A stretch of 7,701 bases of DNA from an uncultured Clostridia bacterium (GCA_934162925.1 CAKPJR010000051.1:1-7701); one strand, 5' to 3'. Shown: positions 1 to 5,700, counted from the stretch's first letter. Notes: generated by a model from the letters alone, not told the origin. Numbers and translations: made by a program.

Positions 1-1
1 A

Positions 2-23
2 GGGGCAGGCCCTGTGTCTGCCC
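2..23. repeat. GC-rich hairpin repeat, partial at left edge
   Basis: GGGCAG (3-8) and CTGCCC (18-23) form a 6-bp stem around a 9-base loop. It is much richer in GC than the surrounding DNA and looks like the short dispersed intergenic hairpins of many Firmicute genomes. The family cannot be named without a genome-wide search, and the element may start before the window. Confidence 0.4.
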
Positions 24-47
24 GAAAACGCAAAACACATTACATTT

Positions 48-106
48 ACGATTCAGGACAGTCCCCTTTTGTCATTCGACAAAAGAGGGACAGTCCCTAG
101 AATCGT
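48..106. repeat. REP-like inverted repeat upstream of spoVAD
   Basis: Long imperfect palindrome. The outer arms are ACGATTC (48-54) and GAATCGT (100-106), and the inner arms TTTTGTC (67-73) and GACAAAA (78-84) close an ATTC loop. Each half also carries a GGACAGTCCC-type palindrome (56-65 and 87-97). This layout resembles dispersed REP-like elements; that is an inference from form, since no second copy is visible here. It fills the space where spoVAC would normally abut spoVAD. Confidence 0.55.
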
Positions 107-148
107 TCACACAAATTCCAATTTATCTTATTATTATGGAGGTTTAAT

Positions 149-1153
149 ATGAAAAAAATAGGTAGTCAATCTGTAAAGTTTGATAATCCAATAACAATTT
201 TAGAAACTGCTTCTATAGTGGGGCCAAAAGAAGCACAAGGTCCCATGTCTAAATATTTTGACAAATGTTTGGAAGATGAATTTTGGGGAGAAAAAACTTG
301 GGAAAAAGCAGAGAGTAAAATAATCAAAGAAACTGTAAATTCTAGTATAATTAAATCTAAAATTCCTGCCGACAAAATAGATTACTGCTTTGCTGGAGAT
401 TTACTAAATCAGTGTATATCTTCAAGTTTTGGACTAAGAGAACTTAGCGTTCCTTTCTTTGGAATTTTTGGTGCATGTTCTACTTTTGTTGAAGCATTAA
501 GTTTAGCATCTGTTTTTATAGATGGTGGTGCAGCAGAAAACGCAATAGCCACAGCTTCTAGTCATTTTTGTAGTGCAGAAAAACAGTTTAGATTCCCATT
601 AGAGCTTGGTAATCAAAGGCCCCCCTCTTCTCAATGGACTGTTACGGGTGCAGGGTCTGCAATACTTTCTAAGGAAGGTACTGGGCCTTATATAACAAGC
701 ATTACAACAGGTAAAATAGTAGATATGGGAATTAAAGATGCTAACAATATGGGAGCTGCTATGGCACCAGCCTTTGTAGATACATTAATTACTCATTTTA
801 AGGACACTGGCAGAAACCCAAGTTACTACGATGGAATTTTTTCTGGAGATTTAGGGCACATAGGTAAAGAAATATCAATAGAGCTCTGCCAAACTAAAGG
901 TTACAATATAAAAAGCAATTACAATGACTGTGGTGTAATGATTTTTGACAAAGCCACCCAAGATACTCACTCTGGAGGTTCTGGTTGTGCATGTTGCGCA
1001 AGTATTTTTTCTGCTTATTTATTTAATCAATTAAAACAAAAAAAATTAAAGAAAATTCTCTTAGTAGCAACAGGTGCTCTAACCAATGCAACTTCTTCAC
1101 AACAAGGAGAATCAATTCCTGGAATTGCACATGCAATTTCTATAGAAATTTAA
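149..1153 (+). CDS. spoVAD: Stage V sporulation protein AD (dipicolinic acid uptake)
   Basis: SpoVAD is a thiolase-fold, DPA-binding component of the SpoVA complex, which moves Ca-dipicolinic acid into the developing forespore and releases it on germination. At 334 aa it is the normal family length. Visible landmarks are the thiolase-like GACST with Cys110, the QRPP...QWTVTGAG block (156-169), DMGIKDANN (192-200), the Cys-rich GGSGCACC (276-283) and the C-terminal QQGESIPGIAHA (318-329). The start is fixed by GGAGG at 138-142, six bases before the ATG. spoVAE follows 44 bases downstream, so the two are probably co-transcribed. spoVAC, usually immediately upstream, is not within the first 148 bases. 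In spore formers this operon is normally transcribed in the forespore by sigma-G; I saw no convincing sigma-G promoter here. Confidence 0.96.
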   Translation: MKKIGSQSVKFDNPITILETASIVGPKEAQGPMSKYFDKCLEDEFWGEKTWEKAESKIIKETVNSSIIKSKIPADKIDYCFAGDLLNQCISSSFGLRELSVPFFGIFGACSTFVEALSLASVFIDGGAAENAIATASSHFCSAEKQFRFPLELGNQRPPSSQWTVTGAGSAILSKEGTGPYITSITTGKIVDMGIKDANNMGAAMAPAFVDTLITHFKDTGRNPSYYDGIFSGDLGHIGKEISIELCQTKGYNIKSNYNDCGVMIFDKATQDTHSGGSGCACCASIFSAYLFNQLKQKKLKKILLVATGALTNATSSQQGESIPGIAHAISIEI

Positions 1154-1197
1154 ATGAATTCACATGAATTACAATTTACAGAAAGGATATAATTATT

Positions 1198-1587
1198 ATG
1201 GAAGATTTTTTTAATAACTTTAATTGGATTATGCTAATAAAAGCATTTGTTATTGGTGGTTTAATATGTATAATTGGCCAAATTTTAATAGACAAAACTA
1301 AATTAACTCCTGCAAGAATCCTTGTTACATTTGTAACAACTGGTGCTATTCTAGGTGGACTTGGTATATATCAGCATTTAGTTGATTTTGCTGGTGCTGG
1401 CGCTACAGTTCCGCTAACTGGATTTGGTAACTTGCTAGCAAAAGGAGCAATACAAAAAACTAAAGAAATAGGTTTAGTTGGCGCATTTACCGGTGGAACT
1501 GCTGCTGCCGCAGGTGGAATTGCTGCTGCCGTATTTTTTGGATATATAGCTTCATTGATTTCAAAACCTAAAATGAAAAAGCAATAA
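1198..1587 (+). CDS. spoVAE: Stage V sporulation protein AE, membrane subunit
   Basis: SpoVAE is a small integral membrane protein of the SpoVA family (with SpoVAC) and is thought to form part of the DPA channel in the spore inner membrane. The 129 residues include hydrophobic segments at about 11-31, 41-58 and 92-120. The Gly/Ala-rich signature GAGATVPLTGFGNLL (66-80) is typical of the family, and a basic tail (KPKMKK) follows. The start is supported by an AAAGGA ribosome binding site at 1182-1187, ten bases before the ATG. It is somewhat longer than the roughly 116 aa usual in Bacillus, through its tail. It ends what is visible of the operon; a weak hairpin and a repeat-like spacer follow. 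Confidence 0.93.
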   Translation: MEDFFNNFNWIMLIKAFVIGGLICIIGQILIDKTKLTPARILVTFVTTGAILGGLGIYQHLVDFAGAGATVPLTGFGNLLAKGAIQKTKEIGLVGAFTGGTAAAAGGIAAAVFFGYIASLISKPKMKKQ

Positions 1588-1589
1588 GA

Positions 1590-1613
1590 AAGGCATTTTG
1601 CTAAGTATGCCTT
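1590..1613 (+). other. Hairpin just after spoVAE
   Basis: AAGGCAT (1590-1596) pairs perfectly with ATGCCTT (1607-1613) around a 10-base loop, three bases after the spoVAE stop. No T run follows, so it is not a standard intrinsic terminator. It may protect the 3' end or belong to the repeat-like spacer that follows. Confidence 0.4.
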
Positions 1614-1674
1614 CGAAGAAAGTGCAAAATACATGCCACTCGCTTTGCTCGGGCAGATCTAAGGAATCCTAGCC

Positions 1675-1716
1675 TTATTGTATACGCAAAAATCTTCGAT
1701 TTTTCCTATACAATAA
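1675..1716. repeat. Inverted repeat in the spoVAE-alr spacer
   Basis: TTATTGTATA (1675-1684) pairs with TATACAATAA (1707-1716). After a small internal loop, AAAATC and GATTTT continue the stem to a TTC loop. Together with the GC-richer stretch 1631-1674 it looks like an intergenic repeat rather than gene-specific DNA. Function unknown. Confidence 0.5.
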
Positions 1717-1723
1717 CAAAATT

Positions 1724-1787
1724 AAAAGCTAGTAAATAAAGAACAAAGCGACTTAAGTCGTCCTTTGTTCTTTATTTACTAGCTTTT
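1724..1787. terminator. Long bidirectional terminator between spoVAE and alr
   Basis: AAAAGCTAGTAAATAAAG and onward (1724-1748) pairs without mismatch with its complement ending at 1787, giving a stem of about 25 bp. A 2-base bulge and five further pairs (CGACT/AGTCG) follow to a tiny loop. An A run on the left and a T run on the right let it stop transcription from both convergent genes. It ends directly at the alr stop codon (1788-1790). Confidence 0.85.
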
Positions 1788-2901
1788 TTAAATAGCTTTT
1801 CTTATTACTCTATTTGAAATTGTACACAATATTTCATAATTTATTGTTTTGCATTCTTTTGCAATATCATCTACTGTAATTATTTCATTGTCCCAAATAT
1901 ATACTTCATCCCCTATATTTACATCTTCTATTTCTGTAACATCTACCATAAAACTATCCATACATATTGTACCAACTATAGGTGCTTTTTCTCCATTTAT
2001 TACCACACTTCCATTATTGCTCATTGCTCTTTTTATTCCATCTGCATATCCTATTGGAATATTTGCAATTTTTGTTTTTTTAGTTGTCACATACGTTCTT
2101 CCATATCCTATTGGAGTATCTTTTTCCACTTCTTTCATAAAAGAAATCTTAGTTTTTAATGTGCATACTGGTTTTAATTTTATTTTATCCCTCAATTTTA
2201 AATCTGGATAATATCCATATAGCATTATTCCTGGTCTAACCATATTCCCTGGGTAATTATCAATATTAAGTATCGCACCGCTGTTTGCGCAATGCACATA
2301 TTTTATTGTGTCAAATTTCTTTTTTACTATATCAACTGCTTTTCTAAATTTATTTATCTGTTCTTGTGTGTATTCTATATTTGTATCACTTTCTGCAAAA
2401 TGAGTATATACTCCTTCTACAATAATGTTATTCATTTGTTTGATTTTTTCTATGAAATGTACAAGATTTTTTTCTTGTACTCCTGTTCTTCCCATTCCAC
2501 TTTCTATCTCAATATGGATTTTTGCCTTAATTCCTTTTTCCATAGCCTTTTTACTCAGTTCTGAAACAAATTCGTCATAGCAAACTCCAACTGTTATTCC
2601 ATATTTTATTATATTATCTATATCTTCAATAAGTGGTTGATTAATTACTATAATCTCCCCGTTTATAGTCCAATCCTGCTCTTAACACAATCGCTTCATC
2701 TACTAAAGCTGTTCCTATTCTTTCTATTGGAACTTTGTCTAAAAATTTTTTCACATTTTTTGCTCCAATTCCATATCCGCTTGCTTTTAATATAGGTAAT
2801 ATTTCTTTATTGCCTATTTTTCTTTTTATTTCATTATAATTATAAACCATTGAATCTATATCTATAAGCAATTCTGTTTGTCTATTTCTTTCATATTCCA
2901 T
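1788..2901 (-). CDS. alr: Alanine racemase, interrupted by a +1 frameshift
   Basis: PLP enzyme interconverting L- and D-alanine for peptidoglycan. The start frame gives residues 1-86 and stops at TAA. The rest (2660-1788) lies in the +1 frame, and joining at CGG codon 81 by skipping one base gives about 370 aa, the normal length. Lys39 in LKASGYG is the PLP lysine. In the joined numbering, Tyr266 (IGYGRTY) is the second catalytic base, Arg222 (VRPG) and Tyr285 (GYADG) hold PLP, Met314 (CMDSF) lines the active site, and SNRVIRK ends the C-terminal domain. The start has a GGAAGAGG site at 2906-2913. Two oddities stand out. The PLP motif differs from the usual KANAYGHG, and Glu131 replaces the commonly carbamylated lysine of the KxDTGM motif. 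With no damage besides the single frameshift, either recoding or a very recent mutation or sequence error is likely. Confidence 0.9.
2659..2661 (-). other. CGG codon at the alr frameshift
   Basis: Codon 81 of the alr start frame is CGG, in the context TAT AAA CGG GGA G. Skipping the C gives AAA GGG GAG (Lys-Gly-Glu) and rejoins the frame encoding EIIVINQP and the rest of the enzyme. If not skipped, TAA follows five codons after CGG. An extra G in the run of four G would have the same effect and cannot be told apart by sequence alone. Confidence 0.75.
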
Positions 2902-2996
2902 AATAACCTCTTCCTGTATTTATAATATACTTAATTTAAGTTTCTAAATGAAATGAGAAAATCTCAAAGCCAATATCAATTATAGTATTTTTTTAC

Positions 2997-3025
2997 ATAC
3001 TAGGAAATGAAAAATTTTCTAGTAT
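2997..3025. other. Hairpin downstream of the rplT terminator
   Basis: ATACTAG...CTAGTAT arms (2997-3008 and 3014-3025) form a 12-bp stem with one G-T pair and a 5-base loop. On the minus strand no T run follows. It may be a back-up 3' structure for the rplT transcript or part of the alr upstream region. I saw no convincing sigma-A promoter for alr in 2902-3000. Confidence 0.35.
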
Positions 3026-3070
3026 AAAACAAAAACGATTTATATAATATTTTCTATTATTAAATCGTTT
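3026..3070 (-). terminator. Intrinsic terminator of infC-rpmI-rplT
   Basis: AAACGATTTA at 3033-3042 pairs with the arm ending at 3070, giving a 16-bp stem with one bulge around a TTTTC loop. On the minus strand the stem is followed by TTTTTGTTTT. It sits 11 bases after the rplT stop. Confidence 0.85.
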
Positions 3071-3081
3071 AGTTCTTCTAT

Positions 3082-3432
3082 CTATGCATTTTTTGCTATA
3101 TTTGCAATTTCTTCAAATGCTTTTATATCATTTACTGCAAGGTCTGCTAACATTTTTCTATTTATTGTTACATTAGCTTTTTTTAATCCTGCTATCATTT
3201 TGCTATATGTTGTTCCGTTCATTCTTGCTGCAGCATTTATTCTTGTAATCCATAGTTTTCTAAAATCACTTTTTTTATCTTTTCTTCCAACATATGCATA
3301 TGATAATGATTTTAAAACTGCTTGATTTGCATTTCTAAATCTATAACTTTTTGCTCCAAAATATCCTTTTGCTTGTTTTAAAACTTTTTTATGTTTTTTT
3401 CTTGTTATTCTTGCTGTTTTTACTCTTGCCAT
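3082..3432 (-). CDS. rplT: 50S ribosomal protein L20
   Basis: L20 binds 23S rRNA early in assembly of the large subunit and in Firmicutes also represses its own operon. The 116-aa product has the family's usual length. The very basic, helical N-terminal extension (MARVKTARITRKKHKK) is followed by the globular part with WITRINAA (61-68) and the ending typical of L20. The start is preceded by GGAAGG about nine bases upstream. It is the last gene of infC-rpmI-rplT and is followed by a strong terminator. Nothing is unusual in the coding sequence. Confidence 0.98.
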   Translation of the reverse strand: MARVKTARITRKKHKKVLKQAKGYFGAKSYRFRNANQAVLKSLSYAYVGRKDKKSDFRKLWITRINAAARMNGTTYSKMIAGLKKANVTINRKMLADLAVNDIKAFEEIANIAKNA

Positions 3433-3456
3433 TTTCTTTCACCTTCCTATTTCTTA

Positions 3457-3657
3457 TTAATTTCCGTATGGTAGTAATTTTTTAACTCCTGCTTCGCATG
3501 TTTTATCTGCATAAGCACCTGGTCTTCTTGACATTTTTTGTCTTTTTGTTTTTGTAGCTAATCTATGTCTTGAGTTAGCTGATGTTCTTTTTACTTTTCC
3601 TTTTGCTGTATAAGAATATCTCTTTGCAGCTGCTTTGTTTGTTTTTAACTTTGGCAT
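3457..3657 (-). CDS. rpmI: 50S ribosomal protein L35
   Basis: L35 is a small basic protein of the large subunit. The 66-aa product starts MPKLKTNKAAAKR, the classic family N-terminus, and carries the conserved Ser/Arg-rich centre (HRLATKTKRQKMSRR). A longer in-frame reading from 3672 adds MGGKT but would translate through the ribosome binding site. GGGAGG at 3665-3670 lies seven bases before the ATG at 3657, so the short start is correct. It lies between infC and rplT in the standard order, with 24 bases before the rplT start. Confidence 0.97.
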   Translation of the reverse strand: MPKLKTNKAAAKRYSYTAKGKVKRTSANSRHRLATKTKRQKMSRRPGAYADKTCEAGVKKLLPYGN

Positions 3658-3674
3658 TGTTTTACCTCCCATAA

Positions 3675-4187
3675 TTATTTATTATTTGGCGCTAGTATTA
3701 TAAACATATTCTTTCCCTCTAATAAAGGTTTTTTCTCTAATGTAGATACATCAGATAATTCTTCTGCGAATTTGTTTAGTACTTGTTCACCTAATTTTAC
3801 ATAGTTAAGTTCTCTTCCTCTAAATCGAACTGTAATTTTAACTTTATTTCCATCCTCTATAAACTTCTTTGCATTTTTTATTTTAAAGTTAAAGTCGTGT
3901 TCTTCTATATTTGGTGTAACTCTTAATTCTTTTAGTTCAAATATCTTTTGCTTCTTTTTAGATTCTTTTTCTCTTTTAGCTTGTTCAAATTTATATTTTC
4001 CATAATCCATGAATTTACAAACTGGATTTTCTGGGTTTGAAGATACTAAAACTAAATCTAAATTTTTGTCCATAGCCAAATCAATAGCACTGTGCGTAGA
4101 CATTTTTCCTAGTTTATTACCTGTTTCATCAATTACTTGAACTTCTTTAAATCTAATTTGTTCATTGATTAATTGGTCTTGTCTTAT
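3675..4187 (-). CDS. infC: Translation initiation factor IF-3, non-ATG start
   Basis: IF-3 binds the 30S subunit, checks the start codon and keeps the subunits apart. The conserved N-terminal block INEQIRFKEVQVIDETG lies upstream of the first ATG (4103), in frame and with no ATG, GTG or TTG before it. Translation must therefore begin at a near-cognate codon: ATA at 4185-4187 (nine bases after GGAGG at 4197-4201, 170 aa) or ATT at 4191-4193 (three bases after it, 172 aa). I prefer ATA on spacing. ATT is the start known for infC in E. coli and bacilli, where IF-3 represses its own synthesis by rejecting it. The usual NLDLVLV, MDYGK and basic linker are present, and the C-terminal domain has TVRFRGRE and ends FIILAPNNK. 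Confidence 0.95.
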   Translation of the reverse strand: MRQDQLINEQIRFKEVQVIDETGNKLGKMSTHSAIDLAMDKNLDLVLVSSNPENPVCKFMDYGKYKFEQAKREKESKKKQKIFELKELRVTPNIEEHDFNFKIKNAKKFIEDGNKVKITVRFRGRELNYVKLGEQVLNKFAEELSDVSTLEKKPLLEGKNMFIILAPNNK

Positions 4188-4196
4188 ATCAATTCA

Positions 4197-4201
4197 CCTC
4201 C
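4197..4201 (-). promoter_or_regulatory. Ribosome binding site that sets the infC start
   Basis: GGAGG followed by TGA on the minus strand is an almost perfect anti-SD match. It lies nine bases before ATA (4187) and three before ATT (4193), but over 90 bases before the first ATG. It shows that the IF-3 N-terminal domain is translated from a non-ATG codon. Confidence 0.85.
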
Positions 4202-4241
4202 AAACAAATGAAAATCTTCGTCTTGCTTTGTCAAACTTCAC

Positions 4242-4284
4242 TTAATTTCTTTCAATGTACCTTTGTACTATTTCAAGAAATTAA
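4242..4284 (-). other. Second hairpin in the infC leader
   Basis: TTAATTTCTT (4242-4251) pairs perfectly with AAGAAATTAA (4275-4284), and GTAC/GTAC adds a short inner stem. It lies between the attenuator and the infC ribosome binding site. It could be a further L20 contact or a structure made only in read-through transcripts. Confidence 0.45.
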
Positions 4285-4338
4285 ATTCGTTTTCCTTGCA
4301 ATACTTATTTTTGATTTGTTTAACATATTTAACAAATG

Positions 4339-4365
4339 AAAAAACTTGTTCCCAAAGAACAAGTT
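4339..4365 (-). terminator. Attenuator terminator in the infC leader
   Basis: On the minus strand AACTTGTTC and GAACAAGTT form a perfect 9-bp stem with a 5-base loop, running into six T (4344-4339). It lies about 140 bases before infC and so ends transcription early. Its upstream arm is also part of the segment (4361-4370) that can pair with the leader's 5' portion (4440-4449). Confidence 0.85.
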
Positions 4366-4461
4366 ACCCTAAATATATTTATATTACTAATTATTTTGTA
4401 ATTTAAATATTAACCTTTTTCCTTTTAGATAAGGTGAGAAGGGTTACTTCTTCTTTCAACT
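4339..4461 (-). ncRNA. L20-type autoregulatory leader of infC-rpmI-rplT
   Basis: From the expected transcript start near 4461, the RNA can form a two-tier stem: TAACCCTT with AAGGTTA (4446-4439 with 4417-4411) and inner CCTT/AAGG (4434-4431 with 4424-4421). This is a candidate L20 binding site. The same 5' strand, AAGTAACCC (4449-4441), can instead pair with GGGTAACTT (4369-4361), nine positions with one mismatch, which would break the terminator stem. In B. subtilis this operon is known to be controlled by L20-dependent attenuation. Assigning the mechanism here is inference from the competing pairings. Confidence 0.7.
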
Positions 4462-4467
4462 TTATTA

Positions 4468-4496
4468 ATAATACAGTATTTTTTTAAAAAAGTCAA
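4468..4496 (-). promoter_or_regulatory. Sigma-A promoter of infC-rpmI-rplT
   Basis: TTGACT (4496-4491), a 17-base spacer and TATTAT (4473-4468) on the minus strand. This is close to consensus, and the start is expected near 4461. Confidence 0.85.
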
Positions 4497-4504
4497 GGTT
4501 TTTA

Positions 4505-4533
4505 TTGACTTTTTTTTATTTCTATATTAAAAT
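4505..4533 (+). promoter_or_regulatory. Sigma-A promoter of rplM-rpsI
   Basis: TTGACT (4505-4510), a 17-base spacer and TAAAAT (4528-4533), with the start expected around 4540. The -35 box lies 8 bp from that of the divergent infC promoter. Confidence 0.8.
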
Positions 4534-4536
4534 AGT

Positions 4537-4650
4537 GGGGTACGAATATTTGTAAGCATATATTTTATCCTATTACCCGGTAGTTAAAATATATTCTATA
4601 CTAATATAAATAATATATAAATAAACATTTTATGATGGGAGGAATAATTT
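4537..4650 (+). ncRNA. Leader of rplM, possible L13-type autoregulatory RNA
   Basis: The leader of about 115 bases contains the perfect stem ATATATTTTA (4558-4567) with TAAAATATAT (4585-4594). The loop includes UACCC (4574-4578), which can pair with GGGUA (4538-4542) upstream of the stem to form an H-type pseudoknot. No terminator is visible, so any control would be at translation or RNA stability. L13 leaders are known upstream of rplM in low-GC Gram-positives. I infer membership from position and have not compared it with a family model. Confidence 0.5.
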
Positions 4651-4654
4651 TACC

Positions 4655-5092
4655 ATGAATAATACAACATATATGGCTAAGAAAAATGAAGTTGAAAGTA
4701 AATGGTATATAATAGACGCTAGTCAAAAACCATTAGGTAGAGTAGCTGCTGAAGCTGCAAAATTATTAAGAGGAAAACACAAACCAACATTTACACCAAA
4801 TCAAGATACAGGTGATCATGTTATAGTTTTAAATTGTAAAGATGTTATCTTAACAGGTAAAAAATTAGATCAAAAAATATATAGACATCATTCAGGATAT
4901 ATTGGAGGAATGAAAGAAACTTCTGCAAGAGATATGCTTTCTAAAAATCCTGAAAAGGCAATGATGCTTGCAATCAAAGGAATGCTTCCTCACAATAGAT
5001 TAGGAAGACAAATGATTAATAAAGTAAGAATATATGCAGGTTCAGAGCATGAAAACCAAGCACAAAAACCTGAAGTTTGGGAGGTAAAGTAA
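4655..5092 (+). CDS. rplM: 50S ribosomal protein L13
   Basis: L13 is an early-assembling protein of the large subunit that binds 23S rRNA. The 145 residues match the family length, with the N-terminal TTYMAKKNEVESKWYIIDA, LLRGKHKPTFTP (38-49), HHSGYIGGMK (78-87) and GMLPHNRLGRQM (109-120). The start at 4655 gives the usual N-terminus, but GGGAGG at 4637-4642 is twelve bases away, longer than for its neighbours. The next in-frame ATG (4673) would cut off conserved residues. The gene overlaps the ribosome binding site of rpsI, and the two are co-transcribed as in most bacteria. Confidence 0.98.
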   Translation: MNNTTYMAKKNEVESKWYIIDASQKPLGRVAAEAAKLLRGKHKPTFTPNQDTGDHVIVLNCKDVILTGKKLDQKIYRHHSGYIGGMKETSARDMLSKNPEKAMMLAIKGMLPHNRLGRQMINKVRIYAGSEHENQAQKPEVWEVK

Positions 5093-5093
5093 T

Positions 5094-5498
5094 ATGGCAA
5101 CAAAAAAAGATAAAATAGCATTTTGCGGTACAGGTAGAAGAAAAAAATCTATCGCAAGAGTTAGATTAGTAAATGGAAATGGAAAAATCACTGTAAATAA
5201 TAAATCTTTAGATGATTTCTTTGGAATTGAAACACTAAAAGTTATTGTAAAACAACCATTAGTTGCAACAAATTCTTTAGATAAATTTGATGTTATTGCT
5301 AAAGTTACAGGTGGTGGAATCAGTGGTCAAGCTGGAGCTATAAGACATGGTATTGCAAGAGCATTAGTAGAAGCAAACTCAGAATACAGACCAACAGTTA
5401 AAGCTGCTGGATTCTTAACAAGAGATGCAAGAATGAAAGAACGTAAAAAATACGGACTTAAAAAAGCAAGAAAAGCACCTCAATTCTCAAAGAGATAA
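5094..5498 (+). CDS. rpsI: 30S ribosomal protein S9
   Basis: S9 sits in the head of the small subunit, and its C-terminal tail reaches the P-site tRNA. The 134-aa product has GTGRRKKSIARVRL (12-25), the GGGISGQAGAIRHGIARAL block (73-91) and the conserved basic tail ending KAPQFSKR, so the C-terminus is intact. The start lies one base after the rplM stop, with GGGAGG at 5079-5084 nine bases upstream inside rplM, which suggests translational coupling. It is followed by a terminator and then by the end of an integrated element. The 3' end of rpsI is a known integration target for some Firmicute elements. Confidence 0.98.
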   Translation: MATKKDKIAFCGTGRRKKSIARVRLVNGNGKITVNNKSLDDFFGIETLKVIVKQPLVATNSLDKFDVIAKVTGGGISGQAGAIRHGIARALVEANSEYRPTVKAAGFLTRDARMKERKKYGLKKARKAPQFSKR

Positions 5499-5534
5499 TT
5501 ACAAACACGATTTGGGAAAATCGGTAAACCTTAC

Positions 5535-5578
5535 AGAGAAGCTATTTTGTTTAGAGAGAGTAGCTTCTCTTTTATTTT
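5535..5578 (+). terminator. Intrinsic terminator of rplM-rpsI
   Basis: AGAGAAGCTA (5535-5544) pairs perfectly with TAGCTTCTCT (5561-5570) around a 16-base loop and runs into TTTATTTT. A smaller CGATTT/AAATCG hairpin (5508-5523) precedes it. Confidence 0.85.
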
Positions 5579-5624
5579 ACTATCTCTCCTCAAATCTGTT
5601 AAAAACCAATAAAATTTTGCTTAT

Positions 5625-5666
5625 AATATACACACAATATACATACAATATACAAATGTAATATAC
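5625..5666. repeat. Four AATATAC direct repeats, possible integrase arm sites
   Basis: AATATAC starts at 5625, 5636, 5647 and 5660, spaced 11, 11 and 13 bases, about one helical turn. The array lies between the integrase gene and rpsI, where integrases with an N-terminal arm-binding domain usually bind direct repeats beside the attachment core. The integrase here has such a domain. The assignment is inference. Confidence 0.5.
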
Positions 5667-5700
5667 AAAAAGAGCAGTAGCCTAAATTAAGGCTATTGCT
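5667..5700 (-). terminator. Intrinsic terminator overlapping the end of int
   Basis: An 11-bp stem with one mismatch (5700-5690 with 5683-5673) around a 6-base loop is followed on the minus strand by TTTTT (5671-5667). It includes the last codons and stop of the integrase gene. Confidence 0.7.

Noticed and set aside
166..375. Minus-strand frame within spoVAD and another opposite spoVAE (1371-1634)
   Set aside because: Both lie opposite clearly coding, conserved genes and show no start signals.
1849..2211. Plus-strand frames within alr, and other hydrophobic frames opposite int and xis (6471-6809, 6840-7070)
   Set aside because: They are antisense shadows of A/T-rich coding sequence, without ribosome binding sites or family features.
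1788..2543. 251-aa reading frame as a separate gene
   Set aside because: It starts in the middle of the alanine racemase barrel, has no ribosome binding site, and its frame continues upstream with matching sequence to the frameshift.
2640..2670. -1 programmed frameshifting in alr
   Set aside because: The frames differ by +1 (or -2), and no X-XXY-YYZ slippery heptamer is present at the site.
2916..2985. Promoter for alr
   Set aside because: A TATAAT at 2979-2984 and several TATATT-like boxes exist on the minus strand, but none has an acceptable -35 at the right distance.
3675..4103. IF-3 starting at the first ATG
   Set aside because: This removes most of the conserved N-terminal domain and has no ribosome binding site.
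5625..5666. CRISPR array
   Set aside because: The repeats are only 7 bases, with 4-6-base gaps, too short for CRISPR.
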